Source: Cohnella hashimotonis
Lineage (GTDB): Bacteria; Bacillota; Bacilli; Paenibacillales; Paenibacillaceae
Length of the DNA stretch: 64,000 nt
NCBI RefSeq assembly: GCF_030014955.1
Contig: NZ_JAGRPV010000001.1
Location: forward strand, 7,771,001-7,835,000
Direction: 5' to 3'
The translations under genes were made by a program, and so were the position numbers. Below are positions 55,264 to 64,000 of this stretch, one piece after another. The notes below the pieces were generated by a model. The model ran no database searches, was not told the origin of the DNA, and worked only from the letters and a program-made list of their open reading frames with translations. Within the stretch, counting starts at the first letter, position 1. Every line of letters begins with the position of its first letter.

Positions 55264-56247
55264 TTAACCCGCCGTCTGTGCGGACGTCACTAGAAATTGC
55301 TCGAAAGCGAGCTGCGGCTGCACGTTCGCCTTGATGCGGCGAACGGCGGACAGCGCCGCTTCCATAGACCGGGTCCAGGCATGGACACTTCGGGTCCAGG
55401 CCTGCTTGGAGAGCCATTCCGCTTGATCGGAAAAAACGAGCCTCTCCTCGCGACCGGTCATAACATAAATCATATCTCTATACCATAAAGCAAACAGTTG
55501 CAGCAAAATGTCGGTATGCTCGGCCAGATCCGTCTTAAACACCTGGGTCTGCGCAGTCAGCAGCACGCCAGGGAACCGGGACGGGATCTCCCTGCCTAAT
55601 TGTATCACTACGTTTCGGATTTCTGCAAACCAATTCTCGGCCGCCAGCGCCAGCGCAGCTTCGAACCCCGCGGACAGATGAACGACTGACTTAGCGATCA
55701 GCGGCGGCGTGCCTTCGCGTACTAGCAGCGCCTCCATCGCCTTTGGATCGCCCGGCGTGAACGGTACAAGCTGCGTCCGCGATACGATCGTCGGGAGCAT
55801 CGCCTGCTCGCTCGGCGCGATCAGAATCGCCACGACGGGCGACGGCGGCTCCTCCAGAAACTTCAGCAGGCTGTTCGCCGCTTGGACCGTCATCGTCTCC
55901 GCGGCCTCGATGACGTAGATCTTGCGCTGCGCGCCGGCGCTGCGATAAGACAGCTCCCGCTGCAGCTCGCGGATCTGATCGATCTTCACCGTCTGACCGT
56001 CCGGAACGACGCGGTGCAGGTCGGGATGGTTGCCGTGCTGGACCTTGCGGCACGTCAGGCATTCGCCGCAGGCATCGTCGCCCCCGCGCTCGCAGAGCAG
56101 CGTCATCGCGAAGGCCAGAGCCATCGCGCTCCTTCCCGACCCTTGCGGGCCCGCGAACAGGTAGGCGTGCGCGACCTTGCCGCTGCGGAGCATGCCCTGC
56201 AGCAGCCGCTTGGCCCGATCCTGTCCCGGTACCGATGCGATCGTCAT
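55264..56247 (-). CDS. holB: DNA polymerase III delta-prime subunit HolB
   Basis: Part of the clamp loader. An AAA+ fold with GQDRAKRLLQGMLRSGKVAHAYLFAGPQGSGRSAMAL, zinc ligands CGECLTCRKVQHGNHPDLH, IDQIRELQRELSYRSA and the SRC-like region with ANSLLKFLEEPP. The P-loop GPQGSGRSA lacks the usual GKT lysine, as is normal for delta-prime. 327 residues. Between yaaR and yaaT. Confidence 0.96.
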   Translation of the reverse strand: MTIASVPGQDRAKRLLQGMLRSGKVAHAYLFAGPQGSGRSAMALAFAMTLLCERGGDDACGECLTCRKVQHGNHPDLHRVVPDGQTVKIDQIRELQRELSYRSAGAQRKIYVIEAAETMTVQAANSLLKFLEEPPSPVVAILIAPSEQAMLPTIVSRTQLVPFTPGDPKAMEALLVREGTPPLIAKSVVHLSAGFEAALALAAENWFAEIRNVVIQLGREIPSRFPGVLLTAQTQVFKTDLAEHTDILLQLFALWYRDMIYVMTGREERLVFSDQAEWLSKQAWTRSVHAWTRSMEAALSAVRRIKANVQPQLAFEQFLVTSAQTAG

Positions 56248-56303
56248 TGCGCCAAACCTTCTCTCGTTGATGGACTAAATGTATAACAACGACGGATACG
56301 CCG

Positions 56304-56747
56304 TTAAAAAACCAGGTTGATCAGAAGCCCCCGAATCTCGCCGACCTTTTGCAGAAGCTCCAACCGGCCTTCTTCGCTGCCGAGCAGTTCCTCTCCCATG
56401 GCCACGAGCATCGAATCGACTTCCTCCAAAATTTTATACCGCTTGCCGCGCCCGCGACGATCCCAGCCCTTAGTTTCCTTCAAGGCGATTCCGCGTTTGA
56501 GCGTATCTTCAAGGAAGCCTTTGACCATCATTCTGTACAGCTTCAGCTCGCGGACGGTCATGGAGCGCATGAGACGGTCGCCCTGCTGGCGGATGTCCTC
56601 CAGCTTGCGCTGGAGCTCCTCCTGGGTGCGTCCTTCTTCGTTCTGCTGCATCAGATCGCCGAAGTTAGGCATCTCCCTCGGCCTGGAGTTGGTATCCGTA
56701 CGTTGAATCTTGTTGTTCGGGGGAAAATAACCCGGCTGGATCTTCAT
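56304..56747 (-). CDS. yaaR: YaaR-family protein (DUF327)
   Basis: A 147-residue helical cytoplasmic protein of unknown function, conserved beside holB in Bacilli. RMMVKGFLEDTLKRGIALKETKGWDRRGRGKRYKILEEVDSML is characteristic. It has no membrane or signal segment. It lies 25 bases after yaaQ, likely on the same transcript. Confidence 0.92.
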   Translation of the reverse strand: MKIQPGYFPPNNKIQRTDTNSRPREMPNFGDLMQQNEEGRTQEELQRKLEDIRQQGDRLMRSMTVRELKLYRMMVKGFLEDTLKRGIALKETKGWDRRGRGKRYKILEEVDSMLVAMGEELLGSEEGRLELLQKVGEIRGLLINLVF

Positions 56748-56772
56748 CCCGCTTCACATCCCGCCTGATAGG

Positions 56773-57105
<333 letters not shown>

Positions 57106-57245
57106 TCATTCCTCCCAATTCAATGTAATATAAGCTTCTTTTTATAAAATTTGACACCGCAGCTTCAAATCCTGCCCATCGACGCATTTTTGCAAGCGCT
57201 ATCCTGGCCTGGCGTCTTCATTGCCTGCATTTATACGCTATTATC

Positions 57246-57884
57246 TTATTCAGCCCGTTTCAAAAAGCGATCCAGTACCCCCGCTACCGCCGCGAATACG
57301 TCCTCGGCAGGCGGATTGGCATCGACGCGTACGATTCGATCCGGGAACCGCGCCAGGGCCTCCAGATAACCGTCACGTACGCGGTGGTGAAACGCTAGAG
57401 ACTCCAGATCTAGACGATTGATCTCCCGGTCTCCATGCGCATGAATCCGTTCGATGCCGATCTCGGGGTCGACGTCCAGATAGATCGTCAGATCGGGGAA
57501 TCCGTCTTCGATCGCAAAAGCGTTAATCGACATGACCTCATCGATGCCAAGGCCTCTCGCGTATCCCTGGTAGGCGAGGCTGCTGTCGATAAATCGGTCG
57601 CATAGGATTGTCTTACCCTGTTCGAGGGTAGGAACAATCTTCTCGACGAAGTGCTGCCTGCGGGCCGCCGCATATAGCAGTGCCTCCGTGCGGCCGTCCA
57701 TGGCGGTATTGCCGTTGTCGAGCACGATCGCGCGGATCTGCTCCGCGATCGCGATACCGCCGGGTTCGCGCGTCGCCACGACATCCAGGCCCTTCTTGCG
57801 CAAGTGATCGAGCATCATCACCGCGATCGTCGATTTTCCCGCGCCTTCGTTGCCTTCTATTGTAATGAAATTACCTTTCTTCAT
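57246..57884 (-). CDS. tmk: Thymidylate kinase
   Basis: Phosphorylates dTMP to dTDP. P-loop [14 protein letters not shown] near residue 10, the DR(Y/F) motif as [17 protein letters not shown] and the lid region follow. 212 residues. A REPGG motif ([15 protein letters not shown]) is present as in Gram-positive enzymes. Between the GT-C-like gene and yaaQ, in the usual operon. Confidence 0.97.
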   Translation of the reverse strand: MKKGNFITIEGNEGAGKSTIAVMMLDHLRKKGLDVVATREPGGIAIAEQIRAIVLDNGNTAMDGRTEALLYAAARRQHFVEKIVPTLEQGKTILCDRFIDSSLAYQGYARGLGIDEVMSINAFAIEDGFPDLTIYLDVDPEIGIERIHAHGDREINRLDLESLAFHHRVRDGYLEALARFPDRIVRVDANPPAEDVFAAVAGVLDRFLKRAE

Positions 57885-57931
57885 CCTGCGAATGCCCCGA
57901 TTCTATATAATAGGCAGACGCCCCTTAGCGT

Positions 57932-59527
57932 CTACTCTTCTCTATTATAGCCTGAAAGCTTCGCAGGTTGAACGATTATCGTCGACTGTCTGCGATTCCC
58001 GCTCCTGACGGTGAGCGCCCTTACTCCCCACAGCAGTCCATAAACGCCTCCAACGAGCGCACTGGCTGCCATAATATCGAAGCATACGTTAAACATGAAC
58101 AGATGTTTGCCGAGATCCGCTTCCCCGTCCCCCATGAGCGACACGGTTACAGCTACCGCGCCTGCAGCACCGATGACGGCAAGCAGCTCCGAGAGCAGCC
58201 TGGTACCCGGGCGGCCAGCGCTTCTAATCCACCATGCTGCGAGAAGCGCATAATAGACCGCATAGCAGGAGACAAACCAGGACAGCGTATTCGGCATATC
58301 CCGATGCTTCCATTCGCTCCATGCGCTAAACGCATAGGACAGCTTGCTTCGCTCACGGCCGGCGGACTCGCTATAATTTCCCAGGTAATAGGGTCTTACA
58401 GCCGTACCGTTATTCGCCGCTTTCTCGAGCTTGCTCACGAACCGTTCGGGATGCCGCAAATAATACAAGGCGATGTCGCGGTGCGACAGCCGATCCAACA
58501 CCTCCCGCCGAAGCGTAGGGTCGCTCTGGGGAACGATCGTGTCTTTCTGAAAATAGTTCGTACCCGCCAATCCCGCATATTTGTCCGGAATACCCAACTC
58601 GCCCATGTCCCGCTTCAGATCGGGCGTATCCTTGAGCGCGCCGAAAAAAATCGATTGATACAGGTTGATATGCCGGAGCTGATCCGGCGCCAGCGCCATC
58701 ATGAGGACGGCCGATAAGGCCAGAATGGCTGCGCCGATTCTGGCGCGCAGCCGCCAGCCCCTATCGGGACGCAGCGCGGCCATGCGCCATGCCAGAATGG
58801 CCAGAAGGAAGCCGATGGGCGCGTTTTGGATTTTGGAGCTAGCCAAGGCGACGCCGGCGCTTACGAACAGCGCCAAGAGCCATGCAGACGGGGGGCGGGA
58901 GATCTGTTGCGGGTCGGATTGTTCTGTCGAGCTCCGCTTATCCGGATCGACCCGCGACGCGATTGCGACTGCTGCCCCCAGCGCGAGCAGAGTAGCGACC
59001 AGCGCAAAGGGCTCACCGAAGAAAGACTGATAATACGCGGTATAGCCGACGTCGCAAAAAATGCCGATGCCGATTACCGCCATAAAGGAGGCGGCTATTC
59101 CGGTTGCGTATTTGCCCCGTATCGCTGGCGCATAACGCACGAGAAGCCACAAAGCAGAGAGCGTGAGCGCCATATAACAAAAGCCGAGTACGCGAATATC
59201 GAAAGTATGTGAATCGATGAGTCTCCCGATCCCTCCAGCGATCGCCACAAGCAGCACATGCGTGGATACATAACCGCCGGAAGTGAAGCCGCCGTAGTGA
59301 TAGAGCTGGTGAGCATAGCCGAAGTAACGGTCCGCATAGGACTCGTGCGGATCTGCATAGGCGATACCCGCAGCGCCCATGACGCGATTGAAGTCGCCAT
59401 TGTCCGCTACGCCGATAACGGGCGGTACGAACAGCAGATAAACGATAATGGCTGCCGCTGCGCAAATAGCTATCCATGCCACAATTAATCGTGATTCTGG
59501 AATTTTAGGCGATGCTAAGCCCTTCAT
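57932..59527 (-). CDS. Multi-pass membrane protein, probable GT-C-type glycosyltransferase
   Basis: About ten to twelve hydrophobic helices. The first outer loop reads IGVADNGDFNRVMG, placing two Asp residues where GT-C sugar transferases carry their catalytic acid. The large outer loop around residues 300-400 (HINLYQSIFFGALKDTPDLKRDMGEL and LRHPERFVSKLEKAANN) resembles uncharacterised glycan-assembly membrane proteins of Firmicutes. 531 residues. Its ATG overlaps the yaaO stop by four bases and tmk follows after 47, so it is part of the housekeeping operon. In B. subtilis no such gene lies between yaaO and tmk. Substrate unknown. Confidence 0.7.
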   Translation of the reverse strand: MKGLASPKIPESRLIVAWIAICAAAAIIVYLLFVPPVIGVADNGDFNRVMGAAGIAYADPHESYADRYFGYAHQLYHYGGFTSGGYVSTHVLLVAIAGGIGRLIDSHTFDIRVLGFCYMALTLSALWLLVRYAPAIRGKYATGIAASFMAVIGIGIFCDVGYTAYYQSFFGEPFALVATLLALGAAVAIASRVDPDKRSSTEQSDPQQISRPPSAWLLALFVSAGVALASSKIQNAPIGFLLAILAWRMAALRPDRGWRLRARIGAAILALSAVLMMALAPDQLRHINLYQSIFFGALKDTPDLKRDMGELGIPDKYAGLAGTNYFQKDTIVPQSDPTLRREVLDRLSHRDIALYYLRHPERFVSKLEKAANNGTAVRPYYLGNYSESAGRERSKLSYAFSAWSEWKHRDMPNTLSWFVSCYAVYYALLAAWWIRSAGRPGTRLLSELLAVIGAAGAVAVTVSLMGDGEADLGKHLFMFNVCFDIMAASALVGGVYGLLWGVRALTVRSGNRRQSTIIVQPAKLSGYNREE

Positions 59528-60990
59528 ACGTTATCCCCTTCCGTCAGGACTCGAATCGACGCCAAGGTTTCGTCCGCCGCTCCCTGGAATCGCGCTCCGG
59601 CGGCAGCCAAGCGTTTTAGCTCAAGGACGGTAACTTCAGATATAGGCTCCCCCGGGTACAGGAGAGGAATGCCCGGCGGATAGGGAATGATCCATTCTCC
59701 GCATATATGACCCGCTGCCGCCTCTAGCGCCACGCTGGATGCAGAGGCAGTTCGTCTTCTGATCGTGACCGGCTCCGAAATCTGGCCGTATGCAGCTTCG
59801 GGTGACAGGTTATTGGTCGGGACCTCTTGATTGCTAGAGCTTTTCTGGCCCTGTGCATCCAATTCTCCGGCGATATTGCTCAGCGCGTGCAGCAAGATCT
59901 CCCCATCCTCTTTTCTCGTGCCGGGTCCGAGTGCCAGCACCGCATAGCTTGCATCCGCCATTTCAGCGACACAGCCGCGCTTTTCAAGCTCCGATAGCAG
60001 CTCGAATCCGCTCAGCCTTCCCCATTTATCCTTTATTGATAGCTTTAACGGATCATCCGCGTTCAGCGCCTCGAAGGGCAGCTCGGCAAGGGCCTCGCGC
60101 ACAGTGCTGGACACCGCAAGCGCCATCTCGAACAAGTCTGGTCCTTGTACCTGGATTTCTCTGCGAGCCAGATCGAGGGATGCCATCAGCGGATAAGACG
60201 GACTTGAGCTTTGCACCATACCAAGGGCTTGCCGAATCGCCGGTCGGGGCACCAGCTCGCCTTGTATATGCAGCATAGCGCTCATGGTGAGCGAGCTCAG
60301 CATCTTGTGCGTCGATTGAACGACCACATCCGCTCCAGCCTGGAGCGCGCTGCGGGGAAATGCGGGATGCAGCCCGAAGTGGGCGCCATGCGCTTCATCG
60401 ACAAGTACCGGCATCCGCGTTGCATGCGCTGCTTCAACCAAAGGAGCCAGATCGGCGGTTATGCCATAATAGTTGGGGCTGCACAGAATAAGCGCTTTAG
60501 CTTCTCCATAAGTTTCGACAGCCCTCATTACAGTCTCTACGCTTGGAGCTATAGCAATACCTGATTCGCCGTCCAGCACCGGTGTCAAAAAAACGCATCG
60601 GACACCCGCGAGCGCCAGACCGTGAATAATGGATTTGTGCACGTTGCGCTGTACCAATACAAAATCGCCCGGATCGCATAGCCCGAGTATCATCGCCAGA
60701 TTGCCTGCAGTGCTTCCCCCAACGAGAAAATGTGTCTCATTTGCACCAAAGCACGCTGCAGCCAGATGCTGCGCCTGCGCGATCGCTCCGCTCGGGTCGT
60801 GAAGATCATCCGTATCCGATAGCTCGGTCACATCTATATTCATCCATATTCCGAAGTCTGCAGCCGCTTCATAGCCATCTTTGATAGCGCGCTGTTTATG
60901 TCCCGGGACATGGAAGGGAATCAAACCCTTTTGCGCGCGGTCTACTAGCATATCAAATAAAGGAGCTTGATCACCTTTTGCTGGTTGCAT
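59524..60990 (-). CDS. yaaO: Orn/Lys/Arg decarboxylase family protein (YaaO-like)
   Basis: A PLP enzyme of fold type I. IPFHVPGHKQRAIKDGYEAAADFGIWMNIDVTEL starts the family pattern; the cofactor site includes LVGGSTAGN, LVDEAHGAHFGLHP and the Schiff-base lysine in VVQSTHKMLSSLTMSAM. The C-terminal IIPYPPGIPLLYPGE is also typical. 488 residues, the short YaaO/SpeA form without the response-regulator-like N-terminal wing. Substrate (Arg, Lys or Orn) cannot be fixed from sequence. It is probably the first gene of the run leading to yabA. Confidence 0.92.
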   Translation of the reverse strand: MQPAKGDQAPLFDMLVDRAQKGLIPFHVPGHKQRAIKDGYEAAADFGIWMNIDVTELSDTDDLHDPSGAIAQAQHLAAACFGANETHFLVGGSTAGNLAMILGLCDPGDFVLVQRNVHKSIIHGLALAGVRCVFLTPVLDGESGIAIAPSVETVMRAVETYGEAKALILCSPNYYGITADLAPLVEAAHATRMPVLVDEAHGAHFGLHPAFPRSALQAGADVVVQSTHKMLSSLTMSAMLHIQGELVPRPAIRQALGMVQSSSPSYPLMASLDLARREIQVQGPDLFEMALAVSSTVREALAELPFEALNADDPLKLSIKDKWGRLSGFELLSELEKRGCVAEMADASYAVLALGPGTRKEDGEILLHALSNIAGELDAQGQKSSSNQEVPTNNLSPEAAYGQISEPVTIRRRTASASSVALEAAAGHICGEWIIPYPPGIPLLYPGEPISEVTVLELKRLAAAGARFQGAADETLASIRVLTEGDNV

Positions 60991-61137
60991 TCAAGTTCAT
61001 TCCCCGTTTTGGTTTCATAAAATTTTACATAATCACCATTATATCAGATCTTTTGTAGTGCCCCAAACAACACAAAAAGCGCCGTTCTCTCCCGGCACTT
61101 CTTCGTCTTCTGCGCTTCATCCTCTTCGCAGCGGCTG

Positions 61138-61323
61138 TCAGCCTTCCGTATGCACCCACAGTTGCTTCAGCTGCTGAACAAAGTACGGATATCGTTGATC
61201 CTCGACAGGCGTATTCACCATTTCCGACTCGCACGAATGACAGATAAATGAACTCATGATCCGAATGCCTTCCCGATCGCGTTGTCCGCATACGATGCAG
61301 GTTTTGCTCTCTTCTTCATTCAT
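61138..61323 (-). CDS. csfB: Anti-sigma-G factor Gin (CsfB)
   Basis: A small zinc protein that blocks sigma-G activity early in sporulation. CIVCGQRDREGIRI and ICHSCESEMV give the two CxxC pairs. The ATG at 61323 (MNEEESKTC) is chosen; a longer reading adds a basic 15-residue N-terminus. 61 residues. Upstream of yaaO and close to an rrn operon, as in B. subtilis. Confidence 0.92.
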   Translation of the reverse strand: MNEEESKTCIVCGQRDREGIRIMSSFICHSCESEMVNTPVEDQRYPYFVQQLKQLWVHTEG

Positions 61324-61480
61324 GGCATTCCCGCCTTTGGTTGGCTTATTACGACTAGTATGCCTCATACTCTATGAAAATATACCTCTTGCTAGCGCGG
61401 TACTGCCAGAATTTTAACAATATGCGCAATTCGAGCCGATAGTAACTACAGAACCTTAGCGTCATACAAGGAGATCCTCT

Positions 61481-62008
61481 ATGAAAATGCCCGAGCCATC
61501 ACGCGAGGCCACCGTCTATCATTACAAACTGATTCGCAAAATTCCGATGCGACCGGAAACAAAATATAGCTATATGACCACCGCACTTTTAGGCGCCGGG
61601 TTCGTCACAGGCTTCTACGCTTGGAAGGGGCTTGAGTGCATGGCGATCGGCTTGATTTTAATGATACTTATTCATGCCGTGGTCCTGCGCATCACGCTGC
61701 GCCGCGTAGATGCCACAGCCGGCAAACGCTGGAGCTTCCGCATTGACTGGCCATGGATTGGTCCGCTGCCGGTCATGGATACGAGCCTAGGCCTATTTCG
61801 CCGCTTGCACTTTCACTTGATGCTGGTCGGATGCTGCGCCTCCGCGCTGGTTTATCCTTGGGTGCATCCAGCCTTGGTTATTTCGCTCGTTTACTGGCAC
61901 TTCTGGCTGCTCTCCCCGCGCCTCACACTGCTACTGCGCATGCGCAAGGAGCGAGGCAATGGCGTCATTCGCCTATCCGATACGGAAGTCTCCTACTATC
62001 ATATATAG
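61481..62008 (+). CDS. Small membrane protein of unknown function (175 aa)
   Basis: Divergent from csfB. AAGGAG precedes the ATG at 61481. Hydrophobic stretches at about residues 33-52, 54-72, 112-130 and 132-150 suggest four helices. The N-terminus is soluble and contains YHYKLIRKIPMRPETKYSYM. No catalytic motif or known family is recognised. It converges with the rRNA operon, whose terminator lies about 235 bases on. Confidence 0.75.
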   Translation: MKMPEPSREATVYHYKLIRKIPMRPETKYSYMTTALLGAGFVTGFYAWKGLECMAIGLILMILIHAVVLRITLRRVDATAGKRWSFRIDWPWIGPLPVMDTSLGLFRRLHFHLMLVGCCASALVYPWVHPALVISLVYWHFWLLSPRLTLLLRMRKERGNGVIRLSDTEVSYYHI

Positions 62009-62243
62009 GAGTAGCCCTATATGGGCTGCGTCTGGATTTCGGATCTACTGCATGCTCCAGTGGGTCCTTTATTTTTACTCATTTTGCACCTGTGAATCGC
62101 AGAGCCCGGCTTCCCGCTCCTCGTGAACACGCATATCCGTCCCTGCCATTCCTTCATCGGATTTGCCATTTACAGCAGAGAGGTTGACAGCCGACGCGCC
62201 GCCGCACCTCGCGCGGGGAGCTGCGTGAACCATTGCTGTAGTA

Positions 62244-62271
62244 CAAAAAACCACCTTCCGAAGAAGGTGGT
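62244..62271 (-). terminator. Terminator of the rRNA operon
   Basis: On the minus strand ACCACCTTC (62271-62263), CTTCGG-type tetraloop region, GAAGGTGGT (62258-62250), then six Ts. It lies about 20 bases after 5S rRNA. Confidence 0.93.
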
Positions 62272-62290
62272 TCTCTTTGCTGTGCTTTAG

Positions 62291-62407
62291 CCTGGCGACG
62301 TCCTACTCTCCCAGGACCCTGCGGTCCAAGTACCATCGGCGCTGGAGGGCTTAACGGTCGTGTTCGAGATGGGTACGCGTGGGACCCCTCCGCCATTACC
62401 ACCAGAC
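62291..62407 (-). rRNA. rrf: 5S ribosomal RNA
   Basis: On the minus strand the sequence starts TCTGGTGGTAATGGCGGAGG, contains CCCATCTCGAACACGACCGT and AGCGCCGATGGTACTTGG, and ends GTAGGACGTCGCCAGGC. About 117 bases, complete. RNase M5 encoded at 46138-46893 would mature it. Confidence 0.97.
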
Positions 62408-62543
62408 CTACTGTGCGACGGGTGTCGTACAGATTTGCAGCTTCACAGAGCTTGCGCCCTGAAAACCGGATGCGAAACGAATCTGCGCCTAGAAATTTTC
62501 TTGCCTGTGCGGCTTGCCGTTTGTTCCTCGGAAGGAACAGTAG

Positions 62544-64000
<1,457 letters not shown>

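Noticed and set aside
62408..62543. Possible tRNA gene in the 23S-5S spacer
   Set aside because: No cloverleaf or T-loop consensus GGTTCGANTCC is present in the right context.

Overview
The window is a high-GC Firmicute chromosome segment. Gene content and order match the origin-proximal spore-former cluster known from Bacillus subtilis (rrn, csfB, yaaO, tmk, yaaQ, yaaR, holB, yaaT, yabA, trmN6, rsmI, abrB, tatD, yabE, rnmV, ksgA, yabG, veg, sspF, ispE, purR, spoVG, glmU, prs, ctc/rplY, spoVC/pth, fin, mfd, prsA-like). Sporulation genes, SLH-anchored giant proteins and the GC level point to Paenibacillaceae (Paenibacillus or Cohnella-like). The family is an inference; endospore-forming Bacilli is close to certain.

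Layout, left to right. (1) 1-14809, minus strand: three consecutive genes for very large exported proteins: a 1798-aa Ig-like protein with a Thr/Pro stalk, a 2543-aa protein ending in three SLH domains, and a GLUG-repeat protein cut by the window edge. (2) 15218-26071, minus: a urea acquisition and hydrolysis unit, urtABCDE (urea ABC importer), a NiCoT nickel permease and ureABCFGD. It is headed by two tandem promoter-like elements, each with a perfect GlnR/TnrA box over its -35. No ureE is present and UreG starts with a His-rich stretch. (3) 26340-30295, plus: two exported cupredoxin-domain proteins followed by an ECF sigma factor and its membrane anti-sigma factor. (4) 30714-61323, almost all minus: the conserved housekeeping and sporulation block, interrupted by plus-strand abrB and one small plus-strand gene. 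(5) 61481-62008, plus: a small membrane protein. (6) 62244-64000, minus: the 3' end of an rRNA operon (23S partial, 5S, terminator).

Regulatory signals that can be read directly include a full c-di-AMP (ydaO/yuaA) riboswitch with promoter and terminator ahead of the yabE-like 3D-domain gene; tandem consensus sigma-A promoters for veg; a sigma-K promoter for yabG; a sigma-H promoter for spoVG; paired PurBox-like sites ahead of purR; tandem Spo0A boxes just downstream of the abrB promoter; and two perfect inverted DnaA boxes beside rplY. The yaaQ (DarA) gene encodes a likely c-di-AMP receptor, so the window holds both a protein and an RNA sensor for that nucleotide.

No CRISPR array, prophage, transposase or tRNA was seen. 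The least explained parts are the three-gene giant surface protein locus, the cupredoxin/ECF locus, and several intergenic repeat patches. All functional calls rest on reading the sequence and recalling families; no database search was run.
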